Shown: one piece after another, positions 19,661 to 28,847 of the stretch
Layout of the letters: each line of letters opens with the position of its first letter
Position numbering within the stretch: position 1 is the stretch's first letter
From: Hormoscilla sp. GM7CHS1pb
Lineage (GTDB): Bacteria; Cyanobacteriota; Cyanobacteriia; Cyanobacteriales; Desertifilaceae
Reading direction: 5' to 3'
Assembly (NCBI GenBank): GCA_014323675.1
Contig: JACONN010000002.1
Span: forward strand, 1,842,001 to 1,906,000
DNA length: 64,000 nucleotides
Made by a program: the position numbers and the translations under genes
Notes under the pieces: generated by a model
What the model saw: only the letters and a program-made list of their open reading frames with translations
What the model was told of the DNA's origin: nothing
Database searches by the model: none

Positions 19661-20060
19661 GGAACTGCCGCTCCCGACTATCTCTAAATCGCTGAAACTC
19701 AAACCTCCTCCTAACCCGATTTTATCCGTGCCATCCTCAAAGTTGAAGATAATATCCCGGCCCCTGCCCGGGGCCAAGACAAAAGTATCGCTGCCAGCAT
19801 TGCCGTGAAGCTTGTCCTTCCCCGCACCCCCATCCAGCAGGTCGCCTCCATCCTGGCCCACGGAGGATGTCGTTGCCATCTCCTCCCAGGAGAGTATCCT
19901 TGCCCTTGCCTCCGTAAAACCTGTCCTTCCCCAAACCCCCATCTAGGAGATCGTGTCCAGGCTTGCCATAGAGGATGTCGTTACCGTCGCCTCCTTCGAC
20001 AGTGTCGTTGCCACCGTTTCCGTAAAGCTTGTCGCTTCCTGCTAAACCTTGGATCCTACA
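19661..20060 (-). pseudogene. RTX (haemolysin-type) calcium-binding repeat fragment
   Basis: Minus strand encodes [20 protein letters not shown] and, after a frame change, [20 protein letters not shown] and GGGLSFSDLEIVGSGSST. It is the same C-terminal architecture as the RTX gene at 58525. Both ends are cut: by the transposase fragment at 19660 and a MITE at 20065. Probably the tail of a paralogous secreted protein. Confidence 0.75.
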
Positions 20061-20064
20061 TTCC

Positions 20065-20199
20065 GCACGACAAAATGTATTACGGAATAATTACAATAGA
20101 TTGGTTATTTTGCGAACATCAAACCTCATATAGGTATAAATATTTATACGTTGTGTTTGCTAAATTGTCAGATCTGTCACGTAATACAAAATGTCGTGC
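20065..20199. mobile_element. 135-bp MITE-like element
   Basis: 20-bp imperfect terminal inverted repeats (gcacgacaaaatgtattacg at the left; the right end complement is gcacgacattttgtattacg). The interior is AT-rich and non-coding. No clear target duplication seen. Confidence 0.7.
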
Positions 20200-20592
20200 A
20201 ATAGCAATCGTACCGTATAATTAAATATTACTTATTATAGCCAATGAAAGAGATATCTGGCATCTGCATGGAAATTTTGATGGGTTGTGGTGATAAGTTT
20301 TACTTATATACGCCAGTTCGAGGCTTTCAGCCTTTTTTGTTGGACTAAATTGTATCCCAGTATACAATTTAGTCCATAAACCCAGGAGAGCCATTTTGAT
20401 GTAACATCTGGTTTATGGGCTACTTCTGAATTGATTTCTAGAGACATCTCACTATAGCATGTTCCTCTATCAAGGTGACATCAGGTTCTTTATTCTGGCT
20501 CTCCATGGTGTAAATTTAGGAGAACCAAAAAGGCTGAAAGCCTTGATTTGGCGTATAATATAAGTAAAATTTATCACAAAAGCCCAAGGAGA
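20200..20592. mobile_element. 292-bp MITE-like element (20287-20578) and flanks
   Basis: Long inverted ends: tggtgataagttttacttat and, about 290 bp away, the complementary ataagtaaaatttatcac; the similarity continues inward through aggctttcagcctttttt / aaaaaggctgaaagcctt. The middle has a further dyad (ggactaaattgtat / atacaatttagtcc). No coding potential; transcripts would form a long hairpin. Confidence 0.75.
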
Positions 20593-20920
20593 TCATTTAT
20601 TCTCATCGATCCATTCACCCAGGCGCAGGCGCAGCAGATCGTCATCTCTAACCGCGATCGCCGGTCGAGTCAGTTCGCACAGAGGGTTGTTCCGGGTTCC
20701 ACAACGCCCATTATTCATTATTCGGGCCCAGGCTTGGGTACACTCGCCTGGGGTCTGCTGTTGGAGTGCTGGCACTTACCACCTCGATCGTCTGACCGCT
20801 GACCACTTGCTTGACGAGTACCATCTGTCCTTGGGGCGTTGCTGACCCAAAACAGCTTGCCAGCAACAGCAAGCAGCACAGCATCGGACCTATGATAGTC
20901 TTGGGTAAATTAGTCTTCAT
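20593..20920 (-). pseudogene. lipoprotein, possibly SNase-like, chimeric remnant
   Basis: Starts MKTNLPKTIIGPMLCCLLLL with lipobox LLASC, then VVSGQTIEVVSAS, which resembles the beginning of a thermonuclease-like domain (VxxGxTIxV). Coding then shifts frame into a different tail ending LLRLRLGEWIDENK. The catalytic Arg/Glu motifs of SNase are not present. The original gene is probably deleted internally. Confidence 0.45.
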
Positions 20921-21278
20921 CCAGTGGCAATCCGAATCTGACTTTTCCTTTCCCGAAATAGCGGCCAAATTGGAGTTCGTAGACTTCATCCTCGTCTTGA
21001 GTCTCTACCTCCAGGTCTGAACGGGCATAGCTGACGCACAGTAAAGCATAGCCTTTTTTTTTCAATTCTGGAGAAAGTCCCATTGCTTCTGGCTGATACA
21101 GTTCCCCCGATCTTACCCTGACTGCACAGGTGGTGCAAGCGCCATTCCGGCAGGAAAAGGGCAACTCTACTCCCTGGTTTTCGGCGCTATGGAGGATATA
21201 CCGGTCTTCTGGTACGGAGACTGTTTCTAGTTTTCCTTCGGCGCGATCGTGTATTTTGATTGTATGACTGCGAGGCAT
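20910..21278 (-). CDS. plant-type [2Fe-2S] ferredoxin
   Basis: 122 residues from the preferred start MPRSHTIKIHDRAEGK; a start at 21302 is possible. Cluster ligands: CRNGACTTC plus a distal Cys in YALLCVSYARSDLEVETQDE. The C-terminal extension ELQFGRYFGKGKVRFGLPLD is longer than in photosynthetic PetF and fits accessory ferredoxins of unknown partner. Transcribed away from the region at 21303. Confidence 0.88.
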   Translation of the reverse strand: MPRSHTIKIHDRAEGKLETVSVPEDRYILHSAENQGVELPFSCRNGACTTCAVRVRSGELYQPEAMGLSPELKKKGYALLCVSYARSDLEVETQDEDEVYELQFGRYFGKGKVRFGLPLDED

Positions 21279-21302
21279 AATATCCATAGCAAAATTGCTC
21301 AT

Positions 21303-21843
21303 CTCTGGATGATAGCATACTACTATCTGGCTGCCCCAATCTGGATTTACCGATGCCGGTGTATACGCAGATACATTGTACCACCTTGTAGCAGTGACCA
21401 GCTACCACTGACGCGCGTGCGATCGCTGCACTTGATTTTGAGCTGTACCCTGGCAATGTTAATTTTTATGTACAAAAGTCACGGCATATTAAGACAATAA
21501 TATTTTTATGACAATCTTGGCGCAGTCCAACTAAGAGAAGAGAAAGACAAGGCAGCAAGGGCTATGAAACTGGACAGGCGATCGACGGGGAAAGCCAAAA
21601 AACAAGATTAGGAATTCAAGTCACAGAGACAAATCAATCGCACCTATGGCTGGCGCCACGCTGCGCGATTGCGCTGCGCGCAGCGACAGTCCTGGTACTT
21701 ATTGGATTGGAGTCTTCACACAAGAGGCTGACGATAACACGGGTTATACCCTAGAAGCTTCAGTTATCTAGTAAAAAGAAGACTTAAGTTTGTTGCTAGG
21801 GAGTTTGGCGATCGCCTGTCAACTCCCCAGAGGCGATCGCCCG
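21303..21843. other. 541 bp without a recognised gene
   Basis: Contains a reverse family S repeat (21645-21668) fused to a gcgctgcgcgcagcg palindrome. Just after it is a short open end (GTYWIGVFTQEADDNTGYTL, stop near 21770), likely the C-terminus of a lost gene. The rest is AT-rich with no convincing frame. Confidence 0.45.
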
Positions 21844-22223
21844 TCAACCAATACTCTGATATTCCACAAAATCAGACTCGCGATCGGATGATATCCATTC
21901 TTTTTCCGATAAAATAACGAAAGAGAAAACAAGTCCTTTGAGAGAATGGACCTGATGAAGAAAATCACGACTCGATTGATAACAGATATCGCGATAGGAG
22001 TCCCAGTTATCGGAATTGTTGCTGGAAAAATCGGCGATCGCATCTAGCTGCGGTTCCAGCATTCCTTTCTCACAGATAAACCCTTCTATCCAATAACTGC
22101 TAGATTAATTTGATAACAATCTGCGATCAAATTAAAAGCTTGTGGTAGGGATAGATAAAGTTCCCCACCTAGCACAAATCCTTGCGCGGAATATTGTTCT
22201 AAAATGTCTGTTTCTGACAGCAT
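21844..22223 (-). pseudogene. putative immunity protein for the E5-like toxin (frameshifted)
   Basis: Starts MLSETDILEQYSAQGFVLGG 12 bp after the toxin stop codon, continues PQAFNLIADCYQINLAV, then after a one-base frameshift near 22085 EGFICEKGMLEPQLDAIADF and DRESDFVEYQSIG. About 125 residues, acidic. Position, size and acidity fit a colicin-immunity-like partner. This is inference from context; no sequence family was recognised with certainty. Confidence 0.55.
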
Positions 22224-22235
22224 TTATATCCTCAC

Positions 22236-22522
22236 TTAAAACGGAGACTTCCAGTTGGAGTCATTGCGATTTGATATTTGGACAACAGTTCCAGTATTGT
22301 CATTGCGAACGACATAACTGTTATCTTGGTTAATGTAAGCAGTCGCCGGATCGTTGTTCCTATTTCCTATGGCTGGCGCCACGCTGCGCGATCAGACAAA
22401 TATCGCGTGTCATTTGTAGCAACTGTACAGTATGGGTTGTTAATAGTCGCCTGTACCATCGCTACCGTCCAGCCGCGTTTGGCTAACTGCTTGAGAATCT
22501 TGGGTTCAAAATTTACATTCAC
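22236..22522 (-). pseudogene. colicin E5-like ribonuclease toxin (interrupted by a family S repeat)
   Basis: GTG start 22 bp downstream of ureG. Encodes VNFEPKILKQLAKRGWTVAM, VQATINNPYCTVATNDTRYL, then after the insert NNDPATAYINQDNSYVVRND and VVQISNRNDSNWKSPF. The NDPATAYI...G..VQISNRND pattern is characteristic of the colicin E5 anticodon-RNase fold. A family S element at 22369-22393 interrupts SDGNRNNDP; removing about 23 nt restores the frame. Followed by the putative immunity gene. Confidence 0.7.
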
Positions 22523-22544
22523 TGAGTTGGAGATCGTTTGCGAT

Positions 22545-23144
22545 TTATTTTAGCATATTCAATTCGATAAATTCAACCACCGCTGGCAGTCCTTGCTGAG
22601 TTTTCAAGTTGGTGAATACAAAGGGTTTGTCCCCGCGCATTTTTTTCGCATCCCGTTCCATTATACCTAAATCTGCACCTACCTGGGGGGCGAGGTCGAT
22701 TTTGTTAATTACCAGCAAATCTGATTTGGTAATTCCCGGTCCTCCTTTGCGGGGAATTTTATCTCCCGCCGCTACGTCTATTACATATATTGTTAAATCT
22801 ACCAGTTCCGGGCTGAAGGTTGCTGCCAGGTTGTCCCCGCCACTCTCGACCAACATTAAGTTCAAGTCGGAGAATTTGCTTTCCATTTCTTCTATTGCTA
22901 CTATATTTATGGAAGCATCCTCCCGAATGGCCGTATGGGGACATCCCCCTGTTTCCACACCCATGATTCTCTCACTCTCTAACGCCTGCGATCGCACTAA
23001 AAACTGGGCATCTTCCTGGGTATAAATATCGTTGGTCACCACCGCAAGGCTGTATCGATCGCGCATAATTTTACAAAGGGCATCAACTAAGGCTGTTTTC
23101 CCCGAACCTACTGGTCCGGCAATTCCGACTCGCAAAGCATTCAT
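22545..23144 (-). CDS. ureG: urease accessory GTPase UreG
   Basis: 199 residues from ATG 23144 ([20 protein letters not shown] with the P-loop); longer starts overlap ureF. Motifs: [34 protein letters not shown] (CPH nickel site), [26 protein letters not shown]. UreG hydrolyses GTP to deliver nickel into apo-urease with UreF and UreD/H. The gene follows ureF by 13 bp. No structural urease genes are in the window; ureE is about 10 kb away. Confidence 0.95.
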   Translation of the reverse strand: MNALRVGIAGPVGSGKTALVDALCKIMRDRYSLAVVTNDIYTQEDAQFLVRSQALESERIMGVETGGCPHTAIREDASINIVAIEEMESKFSDLNLMLVESGGDNLAATFSPELVDLTIYVIDVAAGDKIPRKGGPGITKSDLLVINKIDLAPQVGADLGIMERDAKKMRGDKPFVFTNLKTQQGLPAVVEFIELNMLK

Positions 23145-23157
23145 GTCGATCAATAAT

Positions 23158-23840
23158 TTAACTTCTAAACAATCGCGTGTATTGTGTTTCATGAGCCATA
23201 CTTGCTAGGGCCAGTCCCCAACTACAACTACAAAGGTCGTCATCTTCTAAGGATAAAATATTTTGAGTGGCATGAGCAATATCTGAATGTAAGTCTAGCA
23301 GTAGCTTTTGCCCTCTAGTTTGACCCAAGGGTATAAGTTTAACTCCTGCCGTGACCAGATTAGTTGCCCAACTGTGCAAGTAACCAAGTATAGCATCGTA
23401 GGGGGAAATCTGCCAGTGATATGCTGCTATGCCAAAGGCGATCGGATAATGGCAGTCAGTCCCACAAGCATCCAGCAATGTCTTCAGTTCGGGTTGCATT
23501 TCTCGCAGCAACCGTGAAAGCGATCGCCCCATTTGCCAGCTTTGTTGGCGCAACTCTTCCGTTTCCTTTGCCGCCGCCACCCATGCATTCCAGTAACTCA
23601 ATGCCATTTTGTCTCCTTTCGCCGCCCCCAAAGGGCCCGTAGCATTACTGCCGCTTCTATAGAAATTGCCCCATAGCGCAATTCTGCCCGTAACCATTGT
23701 CTCAGGCTTTCCCAGCAGGCGATCGCCCCAGTCTCAACTAGCACCTCCAGCCCCTCAGAATAGCTATAAGCACCTACTGGCAGGGCTGGACTAGCCAGCT
23801 GCAGTATATACAATAGTTTGTCATTGGTCATTTTACCCAA
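23158..23840 (-). pseudogene. ureF: urease accessory protein UreF (single frameshift)
   Basis: N-terminal part [29 protein letters not shown]... is in one frame and the main part ([46 protein letters not shown]) in another. The break is in the G-run near 23625 (ggccctttgggggcgg). Corrected length is about 225 residues, as expected for UreF, which bridges UreG and the urease complex. Only one lesion in a homopolymer is seen, so sequencing error or a recent mutation are both possible. Confidence 0.88.
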
Positions 23841-24216
23841 TTATCCTACTGTAGTTACTATAGCAAGCCGTGCAGGAGTTGTGCAAGGGTTTCAGCCGCG
23901 ATCGCTCCAAAAGCTAAAATCCGCACAAATGATTCAAGCCTTCCCTTCATATAGTATCTAAAAAATATTTCCACAGACGGATATTTCATAAGTCACAGAT
24001 TGGAGCTAGTTTCCCAATATCAAATCTCAAATCCGATCGCAGACCATAAAATTTAATATTTACTTTATAAATCAGCTATAAGAGACTTCCAAATAAAAAA
24101 ATCACCAATACCGGAGAATGCTCAGAGCAGGGGGAGTAAAACAAGCAGGTCAACTCCTTAAATTGGAGAATTTATTTTTGGCAGTTCCCTAAGCAAAAGC
24201 TAGAATAGATAAAAGT
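23841..24216. other. intergenic, 376 bp, no gene seen
   Basis: AT-rich sequence upstream of ureF, with one HIP1-like site (gcgatcgct) and no open frame or clear hairpin. Probably holds the ureF promoter; I cannot place it. Confidence 0.4.
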
Positions 24217-24328
24217 GTGCGATTCGTTTAGCGCAAAGGTCCAAAATGGACGTGAGTGCGTCAAACGACGGTGTCACAGGCCATAGAACCGAGACCGCTA
24301 GCAGGACTTCATCAGTTCTGACAACTTG

Positions 24329-24782
24329 GTGCGACCCGTTTAGCGTAAAGATCCAGAATGGACAAGGAGGGTCAATGACCATGTCACAAGCCTATTGACC
24401 GAGACCGCTAGCAGGATATCACTTGCGAAAGTGGGATGCACCCCAACTGGGAGAGATTGAGTGGAGAAGCAAATGAGCGCCTGTAATGGGCGGGATAGAG
24501 CTGACGCCCTCATGGTTAACCAAAAGTGTGGAGGTTAGTAGCAGTCAATATGTCACGGAGTACATCCAACAGGAAAGTATATGACTGGAATGCGGTCCCC
24601 TGGCGCAAGCTAGAGCGGGAAGTATTCAAGCTGCAAAAGCGTATCTACAGAGCGGCCCAACGAGTATAGAAGGCCGCACCCGGAAAAGCCGGGATAGGGA
24701 AACCAAGGAGCCGGATGAGGTGAAAGTCTCATGTCCGGTTTTGAAGACGAGTCGGCCCGGCGACGGGCTGGCTTAGTTTAAT
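24329..24782 (+). mobile_element. inner ORF-less group II intron
   Basis: Begins GTGCGACCCGTTTAGCG and ends gcttagtttaat after domain V (gagccggatgaggtgaaag) and domain VI. Contains only the first about 40 codons of the intron protein (MSRSTSNRKVYDWNAVPWRK ... RAAQRV stop) fused to the last about 30, the same scar as at 59817-60869. An additional deletion near 24420 removes most of domain I. Confidence 0.85.
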
Positions 24783-24900
24783 TAGGGTAAGTCAACCACC
24801 GGTGGAAACACCAGGAGAGACCGGCGAAACTCAGAGATGATGAAGGTGCAAGTCCTTCTCCCCAGGTGCAGGGGTAAAAGCATCACCCCTACGGTAGCTT

Positions 24901-24968
24901 CGCGTCCGGAGACACCCACCCATGTCATGCGCGGGAGCGACATGACAGGGTGGGTGCTCCCGGACGCG
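24901..24968. repeat. family H double-hairpin element (inside intron)
   Basis: cgcgtccgg / ccggacgcg outer stem, inner arms cccacccatgtcatg / catgacagggtgggt. Same position in the intron as the copies at 16242, 60046 and 60988. Confidence 0.9.
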
Positions 24969-25045
24969 ATGGCATCAATCCGTAAAGCGGGGTGATTTGG
25001 CGTCAATGACTGACAGCCTAAGTCGGTCAACGTCGAGCAGGTGAG

Positions 25046-25328
25046 ATTGGTCAGTGTCAAGAACAAAAGTGCGGTTACCGCAGCATCAGCCCCCCCAGCC
25101 TAAAGACTGGGGCTACACTGAATAGAGCGCCGGTTGTAGGCAAGCTGGCTTCGTTGGCCATTCGCGTCGGCCATCATTAGGCGTGCCTTCGGTAAATCTG
25201 AGGGATCTGGGCTGTGTATACTAGAGCTGGCAAAATCTGGGAGATAACCGGCAGAATGGGGGCGATCGCAGTTGGCTCCCGAAGATAGATTGCTTGGAGT
25301 ATTGAATGTAGACAACAGGAGAGACAAA
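25046..25328. other. junction region upstream of the cadherin-like gene
   Basis: 283 bp. Includes a hairpin agcccccccagcctaaagactgggg(ct) typical of a terminator-like repeat (about 25088-25115) and ggagag before the ATG at 25329. No gene recognised. Confidence 0.4.
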
Positions 25329-25918
25329 ATGACCCCTTCGTATCAATCGGCACAATTGCAGAATCTGCTTAAGTATCGCGAAAGGATGCTTTCCCACAAG
25401 GAAACTACGCTCAACCCGCATACAGCTCGGAAAATACAAAGTATAGTTGAAGATCTTGAAAGGCAGATCTTTGACCTCGCCTTGTCCTTGGGCCACCCCA
25501 CGGACTTGGGCCACCCCACGGACTTGGGCCACCCCACGGACTTGGGCCACCCCACGGATATCAACCTCAGCAACAACAGCATCGACGAAAACGTCGCAGC
25601 CAACACTGTTGTCGGCACCTTCTCGACCACCGACCCCGATACAGGGGATAATACCTTTACCTACCAGTTGGTAGCGGGTACAGGAGATACGGATAACGCT
25701 GCCTTCACCATTGTCGGGGACAAACTGCAAATCAACAGTTCCCCAGACTTTGAAACTCAGTCCAGTTACAGCATCCGAGTTCAAACTACCGATCCCTCCG
25801 GAGAGAGTTACTCAGAGAACTTGACCATTAACATCAACGACGTTAATGAAGGCCCCACCGACCTCGACCTCAGCAACAACAGCATCGACGAAAACGTCGC
25901 AGCCAACACTGTTGTCGG

Positions 25919-27942
25919 GAAGTTGCTCAATATGTTGGTGGGGAGTGATTTCCACACGAGAGTAGCTCCTGCAGCTTTTTAAACAGGAGCTGATGTCGCA
26001 CTTAATGAGTCTGTCCTTTATAACAAGGAGCTGTAACACCCTTGGTGCTTAGGTGGAAACTACACAAGCGAGACTTGGAGTCAATGGTTTATGTTTATGT
26101 TGGTTTTGGCGGCTGCATCTGTTGAATTAGCGTGGACAACGCTGGCATCTTGAAAGATTTGGAAATTCGATCCTTAATGTACGAATAAAAATTCACTCCG
26201 TTTTTGCGGCAGGTGTCAACCAGAGCCAAAAACACTTCCCACGCCTGAGTCCCCTGTAGAGTGCGGGTTCCATTGGAGATTTTGCGCTTAATCACATACT
26301 CCCGGACTGTCCGCTCTGCCTCATTATTGTCAAGAGGAACTTCAGGAAAATCTAGAACTAATAGTAAATAAGGCTTCTTCTGTTTTGTTAAATCAATTCT
26401 ATGATCTAAAGCACTGTATCCGGTTTGACGGGAAAACAATTTGTCAAATTCGGTTTCAAGCAACAGTTTTTGTTGTCGCTGCTCTTCTGTGCTTTGCTGT
26501 TGATAGGCTTTGAGTTGATAATAGTAAATCCAAAAATAAGAGAGAAATTGTGCCAGGCTTTTTTGATGAGAGGGAACCAGAGGAGTCAGCTTTTCGTAGT
26601 GTCGTCCTTCATGAATCCAGCATAAACTACGATGGTTCGTCTGGTTGTGAAATTGTCCCGCGTCATCAGCCACCAAAATATCTATGTAGTCCCCGAGCTG
26701 CTTTTTCTTCTTGTCAGGCAAAATACTGTCAACTAAATCATCTGATTGAACAACTGCTAATTCAGTTGGATCCAACTGCAATTCGTTTAACATTTGGAGA
26801 ACTGTTTCAGAGTTTTTGCGCTCTCTGGTAAAAAAACTGCTATAGTAAGGATTGCAGAGTGTGAATACATAGCAATTTTTCCCATTAACCCGCATCCCCG
26901 TATCATCAATTTGGTGATAACTGGTACTGCCCAGTCCCGCTTCTAAAATAGCATTTCGTTCTTCAGTAAATTCTCTTAAATATTGCCGAGTTATTAAGTT
27001 AGATATTTTTCCCGCCGAGATTACTATTCCCTGAGACGGCAACAATTTAAGAATCTTTTCTTCTGGCACTCGTAACTGATAATACAAAGTGAGAACAAAT
27101 GCTTCGAGTTCACTCCCGTAAGATTTGCCTTTTAATCCTTGCGGCAACTGGGCTTCGTAAAATTTCTCCGTACTAGGTGAATAGAGTCTTTCTAGTCGAT
27201 AAATAACCGTGTCTGTTTTAAATATAATATTTTGAATTGTTACTTCTCGGTAGCCTCTATGGGTGATATCTGACGGCAAGTTACTCCGAGCCAGTTTGAT
27301 AACCTCTTCTCTGTCAATATGAATAAGTTGGCGACGTTCCTGGGGGGGGTTTTCGGTTTTTTCTTTTTTCGCTCTCGACTATTGGGCTGCTCTGGTTTGG
27401 CCTCCGCAGAAGTATCAGCTTTAGAAGTATCAGCTTTGGCTTGAGGTTTGATGTCAGGTTTTCCCTTGTGCCCTTTGAGCGCGGCTATTTCATCTCTCAA
27501 TCGTTGATTGTCAGCTTTCAATTCAAGGTTTTGGCTGTATAGGTCTTCTAGGTAATTGAGTAACCGCTGCAAAACTTCCCGACTTTTTGGGTCGAGATTC
27601 TCTGTGTCTTGGTCGAGGTCAGCAAGCCAATTCTTAGTCATGTCTTCCAACTTACTACTTATTTATCGAATTTGTCAACCCTGGGCGCGGGATTTTGAAA
27701 AAAATCAGCTGTCGCGCATCTCAACTGCATATTCGGGCGCTCGGCTGCCGACTCACCACTTCGAGGTCAAAACCCCCCACCCCGTAAGCATTTGAGAAGT
27801 TTTCGCTCCTCAAAAATTGCTCTTGTCCTGTTAGGCATTCCGAGGCAGTACAAGGGCTGTTCACTCCAGTCCGATGGCCCGAGTAACTATGCAGTACCGG
27901 CAGTACCCATATTCCTTCACCACCAAGATCTTGAGCAATTAC
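25919..27942 (-). mobile_element. IS66-like insertion sequence, 2024 bp, apparently intact
   Basis: Flanked by exact 8-bp duplications gttgtcgg (25911-25918, 27943-27950). The right end complement reads gtaattgctcaagatcttgg; the left end reads gaagttgctcaatatgttgg, so the terminal repeats match at most positions. GTA-type termini and 8-bp duplications are typical of IS66. Its transposase is encoded in two overlapping frames on the minus strand. Confidence 0.92.
26095..27650 (-). CDS. IS66-type transposase, probable programmed -1 frameshift
   Basis: Frame 1 (27650-27240) gives a coiled-coil N-terminus (SREVLQRLLNYLEDLYSQNL, ADNQRLRDEIAALKGHKGKP) and reaches NSRERKKKK. At the sequence cgA AAA AAG (phase X XXY YYZ) a -1 slip leads into EKTENPPQERRQLIHIDREE and on without interruption to frame 2 (26095-27279). 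Frame 2 holds YHQIDDTGMRVNGKNCYVFT, HNQTNHRSLCWIHEGRHYEK and LDNNEAERTVREYVIKRKIS, the DDE core of IS66 TnpC. A-AAA-AAG is the best-known bacterial slippery heptamer. A damaged gene is the alternative. Confidence 0.85.
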
Positions 27943-28805
27943 GTTGTCGGCACCTTCTCGACCACCGACCCCGAGACAGGGGATACCTTTACCTACCAGT
28001 TGGTAGCGGGTGCAGGAGATACGGATAACGCTGCCTTCACCATTGTCGGGGACAAACTGCAAATCAACAGTTCCCCAGACTTTGAAACTCAGTCCAGTTA
28101 CAGCATCCGAGTTCAAACTACCGATCCCTCCGGAGAGAGTTACTCAGAGAACTTGACCATTAACATCAACGACGTCAACGAAGACACCACACTGAAAATC
28201 ACCCCTTCTGAACCGACCAAAGCAGTAGAACCAAACACGAGCGTCAGCTTTGATGTCAACTACTCTACCGAACCTGCGGAAACTCCCACCACAGGAATAG
28301 CCTTTGGCATGCATTGGGACAGTTCTCAAGTAGCATTCGATCCAGTCACTGGTCTGACCGAGCACTTTTCTTTGGGCGCACAACCTATAAGTGCAGTCTT
28401 GGACGATCCTGTCACCAATGGGGGTTCGGATTTTGAGAATGAAGGTTGGGCAATCCCAGAGCCTGAGCCGCTTGTCCCGGATGCCCAGCCTGATGAAGCA
28501 GAAGGAATCGTTGATGATGTTGTGTTGCCTGAGCATCATCACTTAGTTGGCGGATATGGCGGCTACGGTGATACTCTTACTCCCTGGAACTACAACTCTT
28601 GGGACCCTGCCCGCGAAATCAAGCGAGGGAAAGAAAAAGAAGAGCAGCTTAACCCTCAGCTTCGAGCCAAGTTAGACGCAGCTAACCAATATGGCGTCAC
28701 TCACCCAGGGATTTATCATTTGACCGACCAGACTCGCTTAGGCATATACAGCTCATTCCCATGGGATTCCCATGGGATTCCCAAGACTTCTGTAATGCTT
28801 CTGTA

Positions 28806-28847
28806 AACCTACTATCCCGTCACTCCAAGTGGCGGGTTTTATCATGA
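28806..28847 (+). terminator. rho-independent terminator
   Basis: Hairpin cccgtcact-ccaa-gtggcggg followed by ttttat, immediately after the cadherin-like reading frame ends. Confidence 0.75.

Larger units (their letters stand above)
24217..25045 (+). mobile_element. truncated group II twintron
   Basis: Outer intron 5' end GTGCGATTCGTTTAGCG (24217-24328, 112 nt), an inner ORF-less intron (24329-24782), then the outer intron resumes at tagggtaagtcaaccaccgg and runs to about 25045, where similarity to the copy at 60870 ends. The outer intron has lost its protein gene and 3' end. A family H element is at 24901-24968. Confidence 0.85.
25329..28806 (+). pseudogene. cadherin-like repeat surface protein, interrupted by an IS66-type element
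   Basis: Start MTPSYQSAQLQNLLKYRERM with an N-terminal helical segment, then four LGHPTD hexapeptides encoded by an 18-bp DNA repeat (about 25486-25557). Cadherin-like modules follow (NNSIDENVAANTVVGTFST, FTYQLVAGTGDTDNAAFTIV, SYSIRVQTTDPSGESY). The element at 25919-27942 interrupts the second module; joining 25918 to 27951 restores VAANTVVGTFSTTDPETGDT. The tail changes to unrelated sequence (EHHHLVGGYGGYGD, LNPQLRAKLDAANQYGV) and may be fused from another gene. The intact protein was probably secreted and calcium-dependent. Confidence 0.8.

Noticed and set aside
23600..23650. Programmed frameshift in ureF
   Set aside because: The G-run has no canonical slippery heptamer in phase; UreF is not known to be recoded. 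Mutation or sequencing error is simpler.
25486..25557. LGHPTD repeats as a functional domain
   Set aside because: Four perfect 18-bp DNA copies in one gene look like recent slippage; no known domain.
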